This document shows, in pieces, positions 1 to 9,163 of a DNA stretch of 64,000 nucleotides. Source of the stretch: Corynebacterium rouxii (GTDB lineage Bacteria > Actinomycetota > Actinomycetes > Mycobacteriales > Mycobacteriaceae). Below the pieces are notes generated by a model. The model was not told where the DNA came from. It made no database searches and saw nothing but the letters and a program-made list of their open reading frames with translations. The DNA lies in assembly GCF_902702935.1 (NCBI RefSeq), contig NZ_LR738855.1:1984001-2048000 (forward strand). Reading direction: 5' to 3'. Every line of letters starts with the position of its first letter. Position 1 is the first letter of the stretch. Position numbers and translations under genes: made by a program.

Positions 1-1439
1 TAGCCATACAACAGCGTAGGGTTCGGCTTGCTCAGATCAAGATCAGAGCGATGAATCAACGACACGGGGATACGCACACCGTCGTGAGCCTCAACCCACA
101 GTCGCGACGCCGTGTAATCCTCCGCGTTATAGCCACCGACAACCTCCTGCTCCTTGAGCAAGGTGCGTCGCCCATCAGCAATCCAATAATCAAACACCTG
201 GCTTGGCTGCGTAAACGACACATACACCATGCGCACCACAGGGGTGTCCCACTCAGGGTGTCCGCCCACACCAACCGTGTAGAGCTCTTCGTCGAAAGTA
301 ATCTCTTCAAAAACACCAAAGCCATCAGCAGACAACTGCATCACAGCTGCGCGACCGATCGCCCCCGAGCGATACGCCAACACAATGTGATCACGGTACG
401 TGTCCACACCCTCGATTCGAACATCATCACGGTGTGGCACCAAAACCTCGAGAGAATCAAGAGAAATCTCCTCGTCGGTGACCGGAGTCCAGCCCACCTC
501 AAAGTTCGGGCCAGCAGCATTGTGCGTCACAATCCATGTATCGCAACCGGCAACAACAGCATGGTCAATGTCATATTCCACGCCCGCTTTTCGTGGCAGC
601 ACACAACGGAACTCCCCCGTAGGATTATCCAGATCTAAGACCCAGATCTCCGACGTAATCTTCGAAGCCGACTCAATCATCAAAAAACGCTCCGAGCGAG
701 TAGCACCCACACCCGTGTTAAAACGCTCATCGGCCTCATGGAACACCTGCACATCCGTCGCCGGATCCGTGCCAATCTTATGCCGCCATACCGAATCCGG
801 ACGCCACGCAGCATCAACGCGCTGGTAGAACAAGTATTCCTCGCCAGCCCACGTGGCACCATAGAACACATCGGGGATCTCATCAACAAGATGTTCACCC
901 GTTGTCAAGTCTTTGACCCGCAGGGTAAAACGCTCATCACCTTCAGTGTCAACCGAATAAGCAAGGTAACGCCCTGATGTGGTCACCGTCGAAGCACCTA
1001 AAGCAAAAAACTCATGACCTTCGGCCAACTCATTGGCATCAAGGATGATCTGTTCCCCCGCAACCGGCTCCCCTTCAGGAATAGTCGGCGGTACCCACGC
1101 ATCCGCGCCTTCGCTCACCGGAATACGGCAAGAATAGCCGTAGCTCTTCCCTTCCTCGGATCGACCGTAATACCAAAAATCACCAGCACGCTGTGGAACA
1201 GACATATCTGTTTCCTTCACCCGCGACTTAATCTCGTGATAAATATTGTCCTTTAACTGCGAAAGGTGCGCAGTCTGCTGCTCAACAAAAGCATTCTCTG
1301 CCTCGAGATACTGGATCGTCTCCGGATTCTCCTTATCCCGCAACCACTCGTAGTTATCTACGAAATCAATCCCGTGGTGGGTACGAGTAATGGGACGGAC
1401 TGGAGCTACCGGAGGTAGGACATTGTGAGATTCACGCAT
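1..1439 (-). CDS. ptrB: Oligopeptidase B (prolyl oligopeptidase family), 3' end beyond window
   Basis: Serine peptidase of the S9A family that would cleave peptides after basic residues in the cytosol. The frame runs open from an ATG at 1439 to the left edge, about 479 codons. It starts with an N-terminal block containing HHGIDFVDNYEWLRD, typical of the family, and continues through the beta-propeller region (for example RSEEGKSYGY and FYGATWAGEEYLFYQ). The last visible residues, PNPTLLYG, are the usual entry to the catalytic alpha/beta-hydrolase domain, so the Ser-Asp-His triad lies outside the window. It is divergent from the small ORF at 1547. Family assignment is from sequence resemblance; the exact substrate is not shown. 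Confidence 0.88.
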   Translation of the reverse strand, partial: MRESHNVLPPVAPVRPITRTHHGIDFVDNYEWLRDKENPETIQYLEAENAFVEQQTAHLSQLKDNIYHEIKSRVKETDMSVPQRAGDFWYYGRSEEGKSYGYSCRIPVSEGADAWVPPTIPEGEPVAGEQIILDANELAEGHEFFALGASTVTTSGRYLAYSVDTEGDERFTLRVKDLTTGEHLVDEIPDVFYGATWAGEEYLFYQRVDAAWRPDSVWRHKIGTDPATDVQVFHEADERFNTGVGATRSERFLMIESASKITSEIWVLDLDNPTGEFRCVLPRKAGVEYDIDHAVVAGCDTWIVTHNAAGPNFEVGWTPVTDEEISLDSLEVLVPHRDDVRIEGVDTYRDHIVLAYRSGAIGRAAVMQLSADGFGVFEEITFDEELYTVGVGGHPEWDTPVVRMVYVSFTQPSQVFDYWIADGRRTLLKEQEVVGGYNAEDYTASRLWVEAHDGVRIPVSLIHRSDLDLSKPNPTLLYG

Positions 1440-1481
1440 GGTAACGATCGTAGCCGATAGCGAAAATGTAGCCCCGAAACC

Positions 1482-1510
1482 TTGCTATTGCCTGAGAGAT
1501 CGCCTACATT
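1482..1510 (+). promoter_or_regulatory. Putative sigma70-type promoter of the 34-aa ORF
   Basis: A -35-like TTGCTA (1482-1487) and a -10-like TACATT (1505-1510) are separated by exactly 17 bp. They lie 36 bp upstream of the GTG at 1547, which has a GAAAGG ribosome-binding site at 1535-1540. Inferred from sequence only. Confidence 0.45.
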
Positions 1511-1546
1511 ACAAGGCAAGTTACACTTCCGAATGAAAGGTCCATT

Positions 1547-1651
1547 GTGCACCTCGCTGAGCTGTCTACCGCTTCTGATCTAAACATCATCTCCAAGGTC
1601 ATCGAGCTAATCTCTAAACTTCTGACCTTGATTGAGAAGGTTGCTAAGTAA
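1547..1651 (+). CDS. 34-residue amphipathic peptide, possible PorA/PorH-like channel former or modulin-like peptide
   Basis: A GTG start follows GAAAGG with a 6-bp spacer and precedes 34 codons and a TAA. A strong hairpin terminator follows directly, so this is a self-contained transcription unit. The peptide begins MHLAELSTASD and then forms one long helix rich in Ile/Leu/Val alternating with Lys and Glu (for example SKVIELISKLLTLIEKVAK). It has no signal peptide, no Cys and no aromatic residue. Corynebacteria make very small cell-wall channel proteins without signal peptides (PorA, PorH and the 40-residue PorA of C. jeikeium). Size and amphipathicity fit that group, but I see no specific motif. 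A phenol-soluble-modulin-like or regulatory peptide is the alternative. Confidence 0.6.
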   Translation: MHLAELSTASDLNIISKVIELISKLLTLIEKVAK

Positions 1652-1656
1652 GCTTT

Positions 1657-1697
1657 AAAAAATACTCCCCACGACAACAGTCATGGGGAGTATTTTT
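1657..1697 (+). terminator. Rho-independent terminator after the 34-aa ORF
   Basis: AAAATACTCCCCA at about 1659-1671 pairs with TGGGGAGTATTTT at 1684-1696. The 12-nt loop and T-run make it a classical intrinsic terminator. It may also serve purC on the other strand. Confidence 0.85.
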
Positions 1698-1726
1698 GTG
1701 ACTACAAAGCTTGAGAGTTCAACGTT

Positions 1727-2620
1727 TTAAACGCAGCACCCGATCCACTCGGAGAATTTCTTACCAGTAATGCGCTCGAAGGCTTCCACGTAGCGTTCAC
1801 GGGTGGCTTCCACAACAGAACCTGGCAGTGATGGCGGAGGGGTGACATCGTCAGTAGACCAACCCGATTTTGGTCCGGTCAACCAGTTACGAACGTACTG
1901 CTTATCAAAGCTTGGTTGCACTTTGCCCTCTTCATAGCCATCCGCTGGCCAGTAGCGCGAAGAATCTGGGGTAAGCACCTCGTCGGCTAGCACCAAGGTG
2001 CCATCCTCGTCCAAACCGAACTCGAACTTGGTGTCCGCCAAGATGATGCCACGCTCTTCCGCCAACGCTGCGGCCTCGGAATAGATGCGCAGGGTAGCGT
2101 CGCGAAGCTCGTTCGCACGCGCCTCGCCCAGCTTTTCCACGACAACGTCGAAAGAGACGTTCTCGTCGTGATCGCCAAGCTCTGCTTTCGTAGCAGGGGT
2201 AAAGATCGGCTCTGGGAGCTTAGAAGCCTCCACCAAGCCCTCGGGTAGCTCCACACCACAAACCGTGCCGGTTTCTTGGTATTCCTTCAAGCCGGAGCCG
2301 GTGAGGTAACCACGTGCAACGCACTCGAAAGGCAGCATCTTGAGCTTCTTGCACACCATGGCACGGCCGAGCACCTCTTCTGGGATTGCGGGGTCGTCGA
2401 TAGGCCCTGCAAGGTGGTTCGGAAAATCGATGTTGTGGAAGAAGTACATGCTCATAGCAGTGAGCACGCGACCCTTGTCTGGAATCTCTGGTTCCAAAAT
2501 ATGGTCGTAAGCAGAGATACGATCAGAAACAACCATGAGGAGGCGTTCATCGTCGATCTCGTAAATCTCACGCACCTTGCCAGCGGAGACATGAGTGTAC
2601 TGGGAGAGTTCAGGACGCAT
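1727..2620 (-). CDS. purC: Phosphoribosylaminoimidazole-succinocarboxamide synthase (SAICAR synthetase)
   Basis: Joins CAIR and aspartate with ATP to give SAICAR in purine synthesis. The N-terminal nucleotide-binding lobe shows [13 protein letters not shown], and the substrate motif region reads [15 protein letters not shown]. With the ATG at 2620 ([14 protein letters not shown]) the protein is 297 residues, the usual size for the long actinobacterial form. The frame is open further upstream, but that extension would lie inside the terminator hairpin of purB and is rejected. It is downstream of purB on the same strand with an intervening terminator, so it may be partly or separately transcribed. 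Confidence 0.95.
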   Translation of the reverse strand: MRPELSQYTHVSAGKVREIYEIDDERLLMVVSDRISAYDHILEPEIPDKGRVLTAMSMYFFHNIDFPNHLAGPIDDPAIPEEVLGRAMVCKKLKMLPFECVARGYLTGSGLKEYQETGTVCGVELPEGLVEASKLPEPIFTPATKAELGDHDENVSFDVVVEKLGEARANELRDATLRIYSEAAALAEERGIILADTKFEFGLDEDGTLVLADEVLTPDSSRYWPADGYEEGKVQPSFDKQYVRNWLTGPKSGWSTDDVTPPPSLPGSVVEATRERYVEAFERITGKKFSEWIGCCV

Positions 2621-2649
2621 AATCAAGCAGTCTAGACCTTGAAACAAGA

Positions 2650-2690
2650 ACAAGTCATATCGCAACACCCACAGATGCGATATGACTTGT
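2650..2690 (-). terminator. Hairpin between purB and purC
   Basis: A perfect 15-bp stem, ACAAGTCATATCGCA at 2650-2664 with its complement at 2676-2690, has an 11-nt loop. On the minus strand a T-containing tract follows. It probably ends or attenuates purB transcription before purC. Confidence 0.75.
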
Positions 2691-2705
2691 ACTTAAAAGC
2701 AGTTG

Positions 2706-4145
2706 TTAGAGAATGTCACCTGGGGTGTACTGGGCAGCCGCTGGGTAGCGACGAACCAGATCATTCACGCGGTCAACAACGCGAGCAACCTGCGATTCTG
2801 CGGCACCAATAAAGGCATGGCGATCAGCCAAAGCTTCATCCAACTGCTCACGAGTCATCGGCAACCGCTCATCCGCCGCAAGGCGATCAATGAGGTCTTG
2901 CTCACCACCGTTTTCACGCATGTTCAAGGCAACCGCCACAGCGTTCTCCTTGATCACCTCATGCGCAGTTTCACGGCCAACGCCAGCACGAACAGCAGCC
3001 ATCAGAATGCGGGTGGTAGCAAGGAACGGCAGGTAGCGCTCAAGCTCACGATCAATCATTGCTGGGAATGCACCAAACTCAGACAGCACTGTGAGGAATG
3101 TCTCGTACATGCCGTCCAGCGCGAAGAACGCATCCGGAAGAGCCACACGACGAATAACCGAGCAGAACACGTCGCCCTCATTCCACTGCTGACCAGAAAG
3201 ATCAGCAACCATGGTGAGGTAACCACGCAAGATCACCTGCAAGCCACCGACGCGCTCACACGAACGTGCATTCATCTTGTGTGGCATAGCCGAGGAACCG
3301 ACCTGGCCTTCTTTGAAGCCCTCAGTCACCGTCTCATTGCCAGCCATCAAGCGGATGGTGTGAGCCAACGAGGATGGGCCAGCACCCAACTGAACCAGAG
3401 CAGACACCGCATCGAAGTCCAAAGAGCGGGGGTAAACCTGCCCCACTGAATCGAACACGCGGGCAATACCTAGGTGATCAGCGATTTGAGTTTCCAATGC
3501 GGCAAGCTTGGCCTCGTCGCCACCAACAAGATCGAGCATATCTTGGGCGGTGCCCATAGGTCCCTTAATACCGCGCAGTGGATAGCGGCTCAGAAGGTCC
3601 TCAACGCGGTCAATGGCCACCAAAATTTCCTCGGCGGCAGAAGCAAAACGCTTACCCAAAGTGGTAGCCTGAGCAGCCACATTGTGGGAGCGGCCAGCCA
3701 TGACCAAGGACTGGTACTGTGCTGCGTGCTGTGCGATGGCAGCAGCAACAGACACCGACTTGTTACGCATCATCTCAAGCGAACGGTAGATCTGCAGCTG
3801 TTCCACGTTCTCGGTGAGGTCGCGGGAAGTCATCCCCTTATGGATGTGCTCGTAGCCTGCGAGAGCATTGAACTCCTCGATACGAGCTTTCACATCATGG
3901 CGGGTGATCTTTTCGCGCTGCGCGATGCTATCGAGGTCGATGCGGTCGATCACTTCTTCGTAGGCAGAAATTGCTTCTGCTGGAATATCAACACCCAGAT
4001 TCTTCTGGGCCTTCATTACTGCGATCCACAGCTGGCGCTCCAGGAGGATCTTTGCCTCTGGGCTCCACAGTTCGGTGAGCTCGGCAGAGGCGTAGCGGTT
4101 GGACAGGACGTTTGCGATCTTCTTCTTCTCAGCCACGTAGCTCAT
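2706..4145 (-). CDS. purB: Adenylosuccinate lyase
   Basis: Cleaves SAICAR and adenylosuccinate, releasing fumarate, at two steps of purine synthesis; cytosolic homotetramer. The fumarase/lyase signature GSSAMPHKMNARSCER is present about two thirds along, with the upstream motif HKGMTSRDLTENVEQLQ and the His-bearing GRSHNVAAQATTLGKR. The length of 479 residues is normal for the high-GC Gram-positive type. The ATG overlaps the TAA of the upstream aminotransferase by one base (TAATG), so the two are translationally coupled. Confidence 0.96.
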   Translation of the reverse strand: MSYVAEKKKIANVLSNRYASAELTELWSPEAKILLERQLWIAVMKAQKNLGVDIPAEAISAYEEVIDRIDLDSIAQREKITRHDVKARIEEFNALAGYEHIHKGMTSRDLTENVEQLQIYRSLEMMRNKSVSVAAAIAQHAAQYQSLVMAGRSHNVAAQATTLGKRFASAAEEILVAIDRVEDLLSRYPLRGIKGPMGTAQDMLDLVGGDEAKLAALETQIADHLGIARVFDSVGQVYPRSLDFDAVSALVQLGAGPSSLAHTIRLMAGNETVTEGFKEGQVGSSAMPHKMNARSCERVGGLQVILRGYLTMVADLSGQQWNEGDVFCSVIRRVALPDAFFALDGMYETFLTVLSEFGAFPAMIDRELERYLPFLATTRILMAAVRAGVGRETAHEVIKENAVAVALNMRENGGEQDLIDRLAADERLPMTREQLDEALADRHAFIGAAESQVARVVDRVNDLVRRYPAAAQYTPGDIL

Positions 4146-5281
4146 TATGGCATGAACGTGCGCAAACGCTCACATGCTTGAAGAATTTCCTCATATTCTC
4201 CGCAGAAACTCAGCCGAACGAAGCGGTGTCCGTCGACGGGGTCGAAGTCAATACCAGGAGCAAGCGCCACACCGGTCGCGTTTAAAAGCTCACGCACCCA
4301 GATTTCCGAGTCCTCAGTATGATCCGATACATCAATATAGAGATAAAAGCCGCCATCAGGTGGCGCACACTTACCTAGTCCGAGCTCGGGCAAGCGCTTA
4401 AGAAGTAAAGCACGGTTGCGAGCGTAGCGCGCTACGTGACCTTCCAGTTCGGCGCGCGCCTCAGAGCTAAATGCAGCCAGCGCAGCTTCTTGAGACACCG
4501 CCGGTGGGCACAAGGTAAGGTTTGCTTGCAAATTATCGAGGGCTTCTACCAGCTCGTCAGGAACAATGAGCCAGCCTAGCCGCCAGCCGGTCATGGAAAA
4601 GTATTTAGAGAGCGAGCCAACGACCACCGCCTTGTTGGAGTACTCCCGCGCGCTATGACACTCACGACCATAGGTTATGCCATGGTAGATCTCGTCTGAG
4701 ATCAGCAGACACGAGTTACGTTCACACCATGCGGCGATGCGCTCCAGCTCAGCAGGATCAATGATCGTTCCCGAAGGATTATCAGGGCTGGTCACAATCA
4801 GCGCTTTGGGCTTTTCGACGCACGCCTCGAGCATGTCCACCGTGGGCTGGAAGCGAGTTTCTGCGCCACAGGGCAAGTCGATAATCTTTGCACCTAGAGC
4901 CCTCAACGCATTGCGATACGCCGGATACCCAGGACGCGTCATCGCAATCGGATCGCCATGATCTAAAGCAGCTAAGAACAAAGCAACAAACCCGCCGGAA
5001 GACCCAGTGGTCACCACAACATTGCGTGCAGAAGTGTCGGTGTCATACGTCTGCGCATGCCACTGCGCGATAGCCTCTCGGAGCTTAGGAATCCCCAGCG
5101 TGGCAGTGTAACCGAGTGCAGAGGCGTCGATACGCGAATGGACACGCTCAATCACCGCACGCGGCGCGCCCGTCGACGGCTGCCCCACGCACAACAACAA
5201 CGCATCATCGCGTAACTGCGCCTCCCCCAAAATCTGCATCACTCGAAACGGGTCAACGTGGCTGCGATCACTCGGAAACAT
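4145..5281 (-). CDS. Pyridoxal-phosphate-dependent aminotransferase, class I/II
   Basis: Fold-type I aminotransferase. The PLP lysine lies in SLSKYFSMTGWRLGW, the cofactor-ring Asp in CLLISDEIYHGI, and the substrate-loop Asn in TSPDNPSGTI. The C-terminal substrate Arg is probably in HRFVRLSFCG. The best start is the ATG at 5281 (MFPSDRSHVDPF), giving 378 residues; the frame also extends 14 codons further into ktrA. It resembles the aspartate/aromatic aminotransferase group, but the amino donor cannot be told from sequence. It overlaps the purB start (TAATG), suggesting one transcript with the purine genes. Confidence 0.88.
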   Translation of the reverse strand: MFPSDRSHVDPFRVMQILGEAQLRDDALLLCVGQPSTGAPRAVIERVHSRIDASALGYTATLGIPKLREAIAQWHAQTYDTDTSARNVVVTTGSSGGFVALFLAALDHGDPIAMTRPGYPAYRNALRALGAKIIDLPCGAETRFQPTVDMLEACVEKPKALIVTSPDNPSGTIIDPAELERIAAWCERNSCLLISDEIYHGITYGRECHSAREYSNKAVVVGSLSKYFSMTGWRLGWLIVPDELVEALDNLQANLTLCPPAVSQEAALAAFSSEARAELEGHVARYARNRALLLKRLPELGLGKCAPPDGGFYLYIDVSDHTEDSEIWVRELLNATGVALAPGIDFDPVDGHRFVRLSFCGEYEEILQACERLRTFMP

Positions 5282-5291
5282 AGCAGACACG

Positions 5292-5948
5292 CTAGTCCAA
5301 AGTGCCAAACCTCTCCAGCTCATCGGGGTTACCCGCAGCCAGAATCAGATCCCCCGAGCGCAACACCATCTCCGGCTTCGACTGCCTAAACATGCCACCA
5401 GCAGGACGCACCGCAATAATCTGAACCCGATCAAAATCACTCACCTTCTTACCTAAGGCAGACACCGGCGGCGCAATCTTCACAATCGCATAATCCCGAT
5501 CAAACTCCGCATACTCCTGCACCCGACCGTTCATCAGATGCGCAATACGACGACCCGTGTCTTGCTCTGGACGAATGATGTGATGCACACCAATTTGCTT
5601 CAAAATCTTCGCATGCGAATTATTCAACGCCTTCGCCCAAATCGACGGAATATTAAACTCCACCACCGCCGAAGCCGTCAACAACGAAGCACCCATATCT
5701 GCGCCAATACCGATCACCACACGTGATGCCTCATTAACCGCCAGCTGACGCAGCGCCTCCTCGCTAGTCGTATCCGACACCGCGGCATACGTCAAAATAG
5801 CTGAAGCCTTATCCACCACCGCCGGATTAGTGTCAATACCCATCACCTCAACGCCAGAGTGCACCAGCTCCTCCCCCAAAGCCATGCCAAAACGACCCAG
5901 CCCCAAAATCACCACAGCCGGATTGGAACGAGAACGGAAGCTAACCAA
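5292..5948 (-). CDS. ktrA: KtrA/TrkA-type potassium channel gating subunit (RCK)
   Basis: Cytosolic regulatory ring of a Ktr/Trk potassium uptake system; it binds nucleotides and opens the membrane partner. The N-terminal Rossmann fold has the glycine motif ILGLGRFGMALGEEL (residues about 14-28) followed by an acidic residue in MGIDTNP. A C-terminal RCK_C (TrkA_C) domain starts near ALGKKVSDFD. At 218 residues it is the normal single-RCK length. It starts with TTG at 5948 and overlaps the 3' end of the TrkH-like gene by 8 bases, a usual arrangement for obligate partners. Confidence 0.9.
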   Translation of the reverse strand: MVSFRSRSNPAVVILGLGRFGMALGEELVHSGVEVMGIDTNPAVVDKASAILTYAAVSDTTSEEALRQLAVNEASRVVIGIGADMGASLLTASAVVEFNIPSIWAKALNNSHAKILKQIGVHHIIRPEQDTGRRIAHLMNGRVQEYAEFDRDYAIVKIAPPVSALGKKVSDFDRVQIIAVRPAGGMFRQSKPEMVLRSGDLILAAGNPDELERFGTLD

Positions 5949-7275
5949 TGATCAGCCTTTCTACAGGATAGGAATACTGCCTCTTACTTGAACGCGCAGC
6001 CAGCGCCGCCACTAAGGATACTGGTCCGATCCTGCCGGCATACATCAACACCACCAAAACTAACTGTGCAGCACTGGGCAACGAACCCGTAATACCCGTG
6101 CTCAAACCCACAGTGGCAAAAGCACTGACCACCTCAAATGAAAGATCGAGAACACCAAACTCAGGGGCCAAAACCAAAACCACACCCACTGCGATTCCCA
6201 CCGTCAACACCGCCAACATCGACACAGCCATCGCCTGGCGCACAGTTCGATTCGGGATACGACGACCCCGAATCAGAATCTGATCATCACCACGGACCTC
6301 CGCGACCATCACTGCCAACAACACGCCAACAGTAGTGATCTTGATGCCACCCGCGGTGCCACCAGAACCGCCACCGATAAACATCAACGAATCCGTGAGC
6401 AACAGACTCGTCGGATGCAACTGCGACATATCAATAGAGTTAAACCCAGCAGTACGCGAGGTCACCGAATGAAAAAACGCAGCCAGCATCTTCGTCGGGC
6501 CATCAAACGGGGCAAGCACGCCACGCCACTCCAGCACCGCAATGCCAATCGTGCCAGCGACAAGCAACACCACCGTGCCCGCAATAGTAAACAACGAAGT
6601 CAACGACATCCGGCGAATAGCTTGGCCTTGACGACGAAAAGCCACACGTCGATGCAACTCCAACAGCATGGGAAAACCCAAACCACCCACGATCACCGCT
6701 GCCGAAATAGGCAAAATGATCCAGCCATCGCCCACATAAGACATCAAGTTGTTTGACCTTAAGCCAAAGCCCGCATTGTTAAACGCCGAAACCGCGTGGA
6801 AAACCCCCTCCCACAGACTCGCCCACCAATCAAAGCCCATAGCGTGAAAACGCAAGGTCAACGCCACAGCCACCGTCGATTCCACAACGAGCGTAAAACC
6901 GATAGTAGCGATAAGCAGCCCTGTGACCTCCCCCAATTCCCTACCACGGCCCTCAGCCGCCGCATTTAACCGGCCTTTTACACCGATCCGCCCCACCAGC
7001 ACCCAGCCGGCGAACGTGGTCAGGGTCATGATGCCCAAACCGCCCACTTGGATCAACGCCAAAATGATCAGCTGACCAAAATGGGACCAGTAAGTGGCAG
7101 TATCTACCACCGTGAGCCCCGTCAGGCACACAGCCGACGTCGCAGTAAAAAGAGCCGTAACGACGTCAGCCTGGGCATGGCCTTCACGAGACACAGGCAA
7201 CAACAACAGCACAGTGCCCAACAGCACCAACGCTGCAAAACAACCGGCGACAAGCCGAGCAGGAGTCTTACGCAC
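5941..7275 (-). CDS. ktrB: KtrB/TrkH-type potassium transporter, membrane subunit
   Basis: Integral membrane potassium translocating subunit of 444 residues. Four pore-loop repeats, each with the selectivity-filter glycine, are visible in order: SAVCLTGLTVVD, AFNNAGFGLRSN, SRTAGFNSIDMS and ATVGLSTGITGS. Hydrophobic helix pairs separate them, as in the MPM fold of the TrkH/KtrB superfamily. It starts MRKTPARLVAGCF. It is followed directly by ktrA, so the pair forms a complete uptake system. The upstream gap to purD is only 83 bp and probably contains its promoter. Confidence 0.92.
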   Translation of the reverse strand: MRKTPARLVAGCFAALVLLGTVLLLLPVSREGHAQADVVTALFTATSAVCLTGLTVVDTATYWSHFGQLIILALIQVGGLGIMTLTTFAGWVLVGRIGVKGRLNAAAEGRGRELGEVTGLLIATIGFTLVVESTVAVALTLRFHAMGFDWWASLWEGVFHAVSAFNNAGFGLRSNNLMSYVGDGWIILPISAAVIVGGLGFPMLLELHRRVAFRRQGQAIRRMSLTSLFTIAGTVVLLVAGTIGIAVLEWRGVLAPFDGPTKMLAAFFHSVTSRTAGFNSIDMSQLHPTSLLLTDSLMFIGGGSGGTAGGIKITTVGVLLAVMVAEVRGDDQILIRGRRIPNRTVRQAMAVSMLAVLTVGIAVGVVLVLAPEFGVLDLSFEVVSAFATVGLSTGITGSLPSAAQLVLVVLMYAGRIGPVSLVAALAARSSKRQYSYPVERLIIG

Positions 7276-7358
7276 GAGGCGACGATACTCCGCCCATGCG
7301 ACAACTCACAACACTAGGGGCACTGTTAAGCCCTCCCTGCAGCAAGTCACATAACCGC

Positions 7359-8645
7359 TTAAATCGAAATACGACCCTCAACTGCCGGAAGCGCAATATC
7401 AGAGCGGAAATGCGAACCTTCCAGCTTGATGCCTTCCAACACGCGGTAGGCGTTATCACGGGCGTCGGCAAGCGTTGCCCCCGTACCCACAACATTGAGA
7501 ACACGGCCACCGTTGGCCACCACGTTGCCCTGCTCATCACGTGCAGTACCAGCATGCAACACAGCCGTGGCACCCGAGGCATCAGCCACATCAGCACCCG
7601 TGATCACGCCACCCTTACGTGGGCTTTCTGGGTACCCCTCAGCAGCCAACACCACAGTCAAGGCGTAGCCATCCTGCCACTCCAACGCCGGAGCCTGCGC
7701 CAACGTCCCCTCAGCCACCGACTGTAGCACCTGAGCCAATGGGGTACGCAGCAACGCCAACACCGCCTGAGTCTCTGGGTCACCAAAGCGGCAGTTGAAC
7801 TCAACCACCGATGGCCCCTCAGCGCCCCACGCCAAACCGGCGTACAGCAAACCAGAATACGAGCAACCACGACGCACCATCTCGCGAGCCACAGGCACGC
7901 AGACCTCGTCGACAATGCGCTGCACACCATCTGCAGGCAACCACGGCAACGGAGTATAAGCTCCCATACCACCCGTGTTTGGGCCCTCATCGTTATCGTA
8001 AGCACGCTTGTGATCCTGCGCAGGGATCAACGGAACAACAGTCTCGCCATCAACCAAGCAGAACAAGGACACCTCAGGGCCATCCAAGAAGCTCTCCAGA
8101 AGCACCGGATTACCAGCATCTAGCACCGCGTCGACATGAGCGCGCGCCGCCGCACGATCATCAGTGACCACAACACCCTTGCCACCAGCAAGACCATCAT
8201 CCTTGACCACATAATGGGGACCGAAACGATCCAACGCAGCGTCACGTTGCTCATCGCTCGCATCCGGCAAAATCTGCTCAGCACGAGCCGTACGCACACC
8301 AGCTTTTTCCATCACATCTTTGGCAAAAGCCTTAGACCCCTCGATGCGAGCCGCATCCTTGTTAGGGCCAAACACCGCAAAACCGTTCTGACGAAGAACA
8401 TCCGCCACACCTGCTACCAGGGGAATCTCCGGGCCAACCACAACCAAATCCGCCTGAACGTCCTGTGCGACCTGCAGCATCTGAGCTGGATCATCCACGG
8501 CGGTAGCATCAGCATGAACCGTAGCAATCGACTCCATGCCTGCGTTGCCTGGGGCAACATGGATCTCAGAAACAGAAGGATCCTTGGACAAACCTAGTAC
8601 GAGGGCGTGCTCACGGGCGCCCGAACCGATAACAAGAATGCGCAT
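7359..8645 (-). CDS. purD: Phosphoribosylamine-glycine ligase
   Basis: ATP-grasp ligase making glycinamide ribonucleotide (GAR) from phosphoribosylamine and glycine, the second step of purine synthesis. It starts [16 protein letters not shown], the family's N-terminal hallmark. The ATP-grasp glycine loop is [10 protein letters not shown], and the metal-binding strand carries [12 protein letters not shown], the PurD signature. At 428 residues it is full length. It is divergent from the HIT-family gene at 8724. Confidence 0.96.
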   Translation of the reverse strand: MRILVIGSGAREHALVLGLSKDPSVSEIHVAPGNAGMESIATVHADATAVDDPAQMLQVAQDVQADLVVVGPEIPLVAGVADVLRQNGFAVFGPNKDAARIEGSKAFAKDVMEKAGVRTARAEQILPDASDEQRDAALDRFGPHYVVKDDGLAGGKGVVVTDDRAAARAHVDAVLDAGNPVLLESFLDGPEVSLFCLVDGETVVPLIPAQDHKRAYDNDEGPNTGGMGAYTPLPWLPADGVQRIVDEVCVPVAREMVRRGCSYSGLLYAGLAWGAEGPSVVEFNCRFGDPETQAVLALLRTPLAQVLQSVAEGTLAQAPALEWQDGYALTVVLAAEGYPESPRKGGVITGADVADASGATAVLHAGTARDEQGNVVANGGRVLNVVGTGATLADARDNAYRVLEGIKLEGSHFRSDIALPAVEGRISI

Positions 8646-8723
8646 GGTCTGTAGATCCTACAGGGTCTACGTCCGACATTCCTCCCCTGACAATAGTGCG
8701 CACTGCGCGGTACCGTAGACACC

Positions 8724-9149
8724 ATGAGTAGCGTATTTACCAAAATCATCAACGGTGAACTTCCTGGCCGATTTGTTTACCGCGATTCCAACATCGTGGC
8801 ATTTCTTACCATCGAGCCTCTCGCCTACGGCCACGTGCTGGTTGTGCCGGTAAAAGAGGTTGACAAGTGGACTGATCTAGAACCTGAGTTGTGGTCCAAG
8901 CTCAATGCGGTTGCCCTAAAGGTGGGTCAGGCTGTTGTTTCGGCTTTCGACGCTCCCCGCGCCGGCTACATCATTGCCGGTTTTGACGTTCCGCATACCC
9001 ATATTCACATTTTCCCAGCTGGCAAGATGGGTGATTATGACTTCGCACGCGCCATGAGCATGGACGAAACCGATCCTGCCGCTATGGATGCGGCAGCTGA
9101 GAAACTACGCGAAGCTCTAGGCACCCGCGAGGATGGAACTGTGAAATAG
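8724..9149 (+). CDS. HIT-family (histidine triad) nucleotide-binding hydrolase
   Basis: Small HINT-type enzyme (141 residues) that hydrolyses AMP-conjugates such as adenosine phosphoramidates. The active-site triad is visible as VPHTHIHIFP (His-x-His-x-His-x-x), and the N-terminal block is typical: FTKIINGELPGRFVYRD. The physiological substrate is not known for corynebacterial members. The gene is followed after 14 bp, with an AGGAGG ribosome site, by a lipase-like gene in the same direction, so the two are probably cotranscribed. Confidence 0.92.
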   Translation: MSSVFTKIINGELPGRFVYRDSNIVAFLTIEPLAYGHVLVVPVKEVDKWTDLEPELWSKLNAVALKVGQAVVSAFDAPRAGYIIAGFDVPHTHIHIFPAGKMGDYDFARAMSMDETDPAAMDAAAEKLREALGTREDGTVK

Positions 9150-9163
9150 GAGGAGCTGTTTGC

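Noticed and set aside
7296..8597. Plus-strand frames opposite purD and ktrB, and many similar antisense frames elsewhere
   Set aside because: Low-complexity His/Thr/Arg-rich translations without ribosome sites, fully inside genes with strong family matches.
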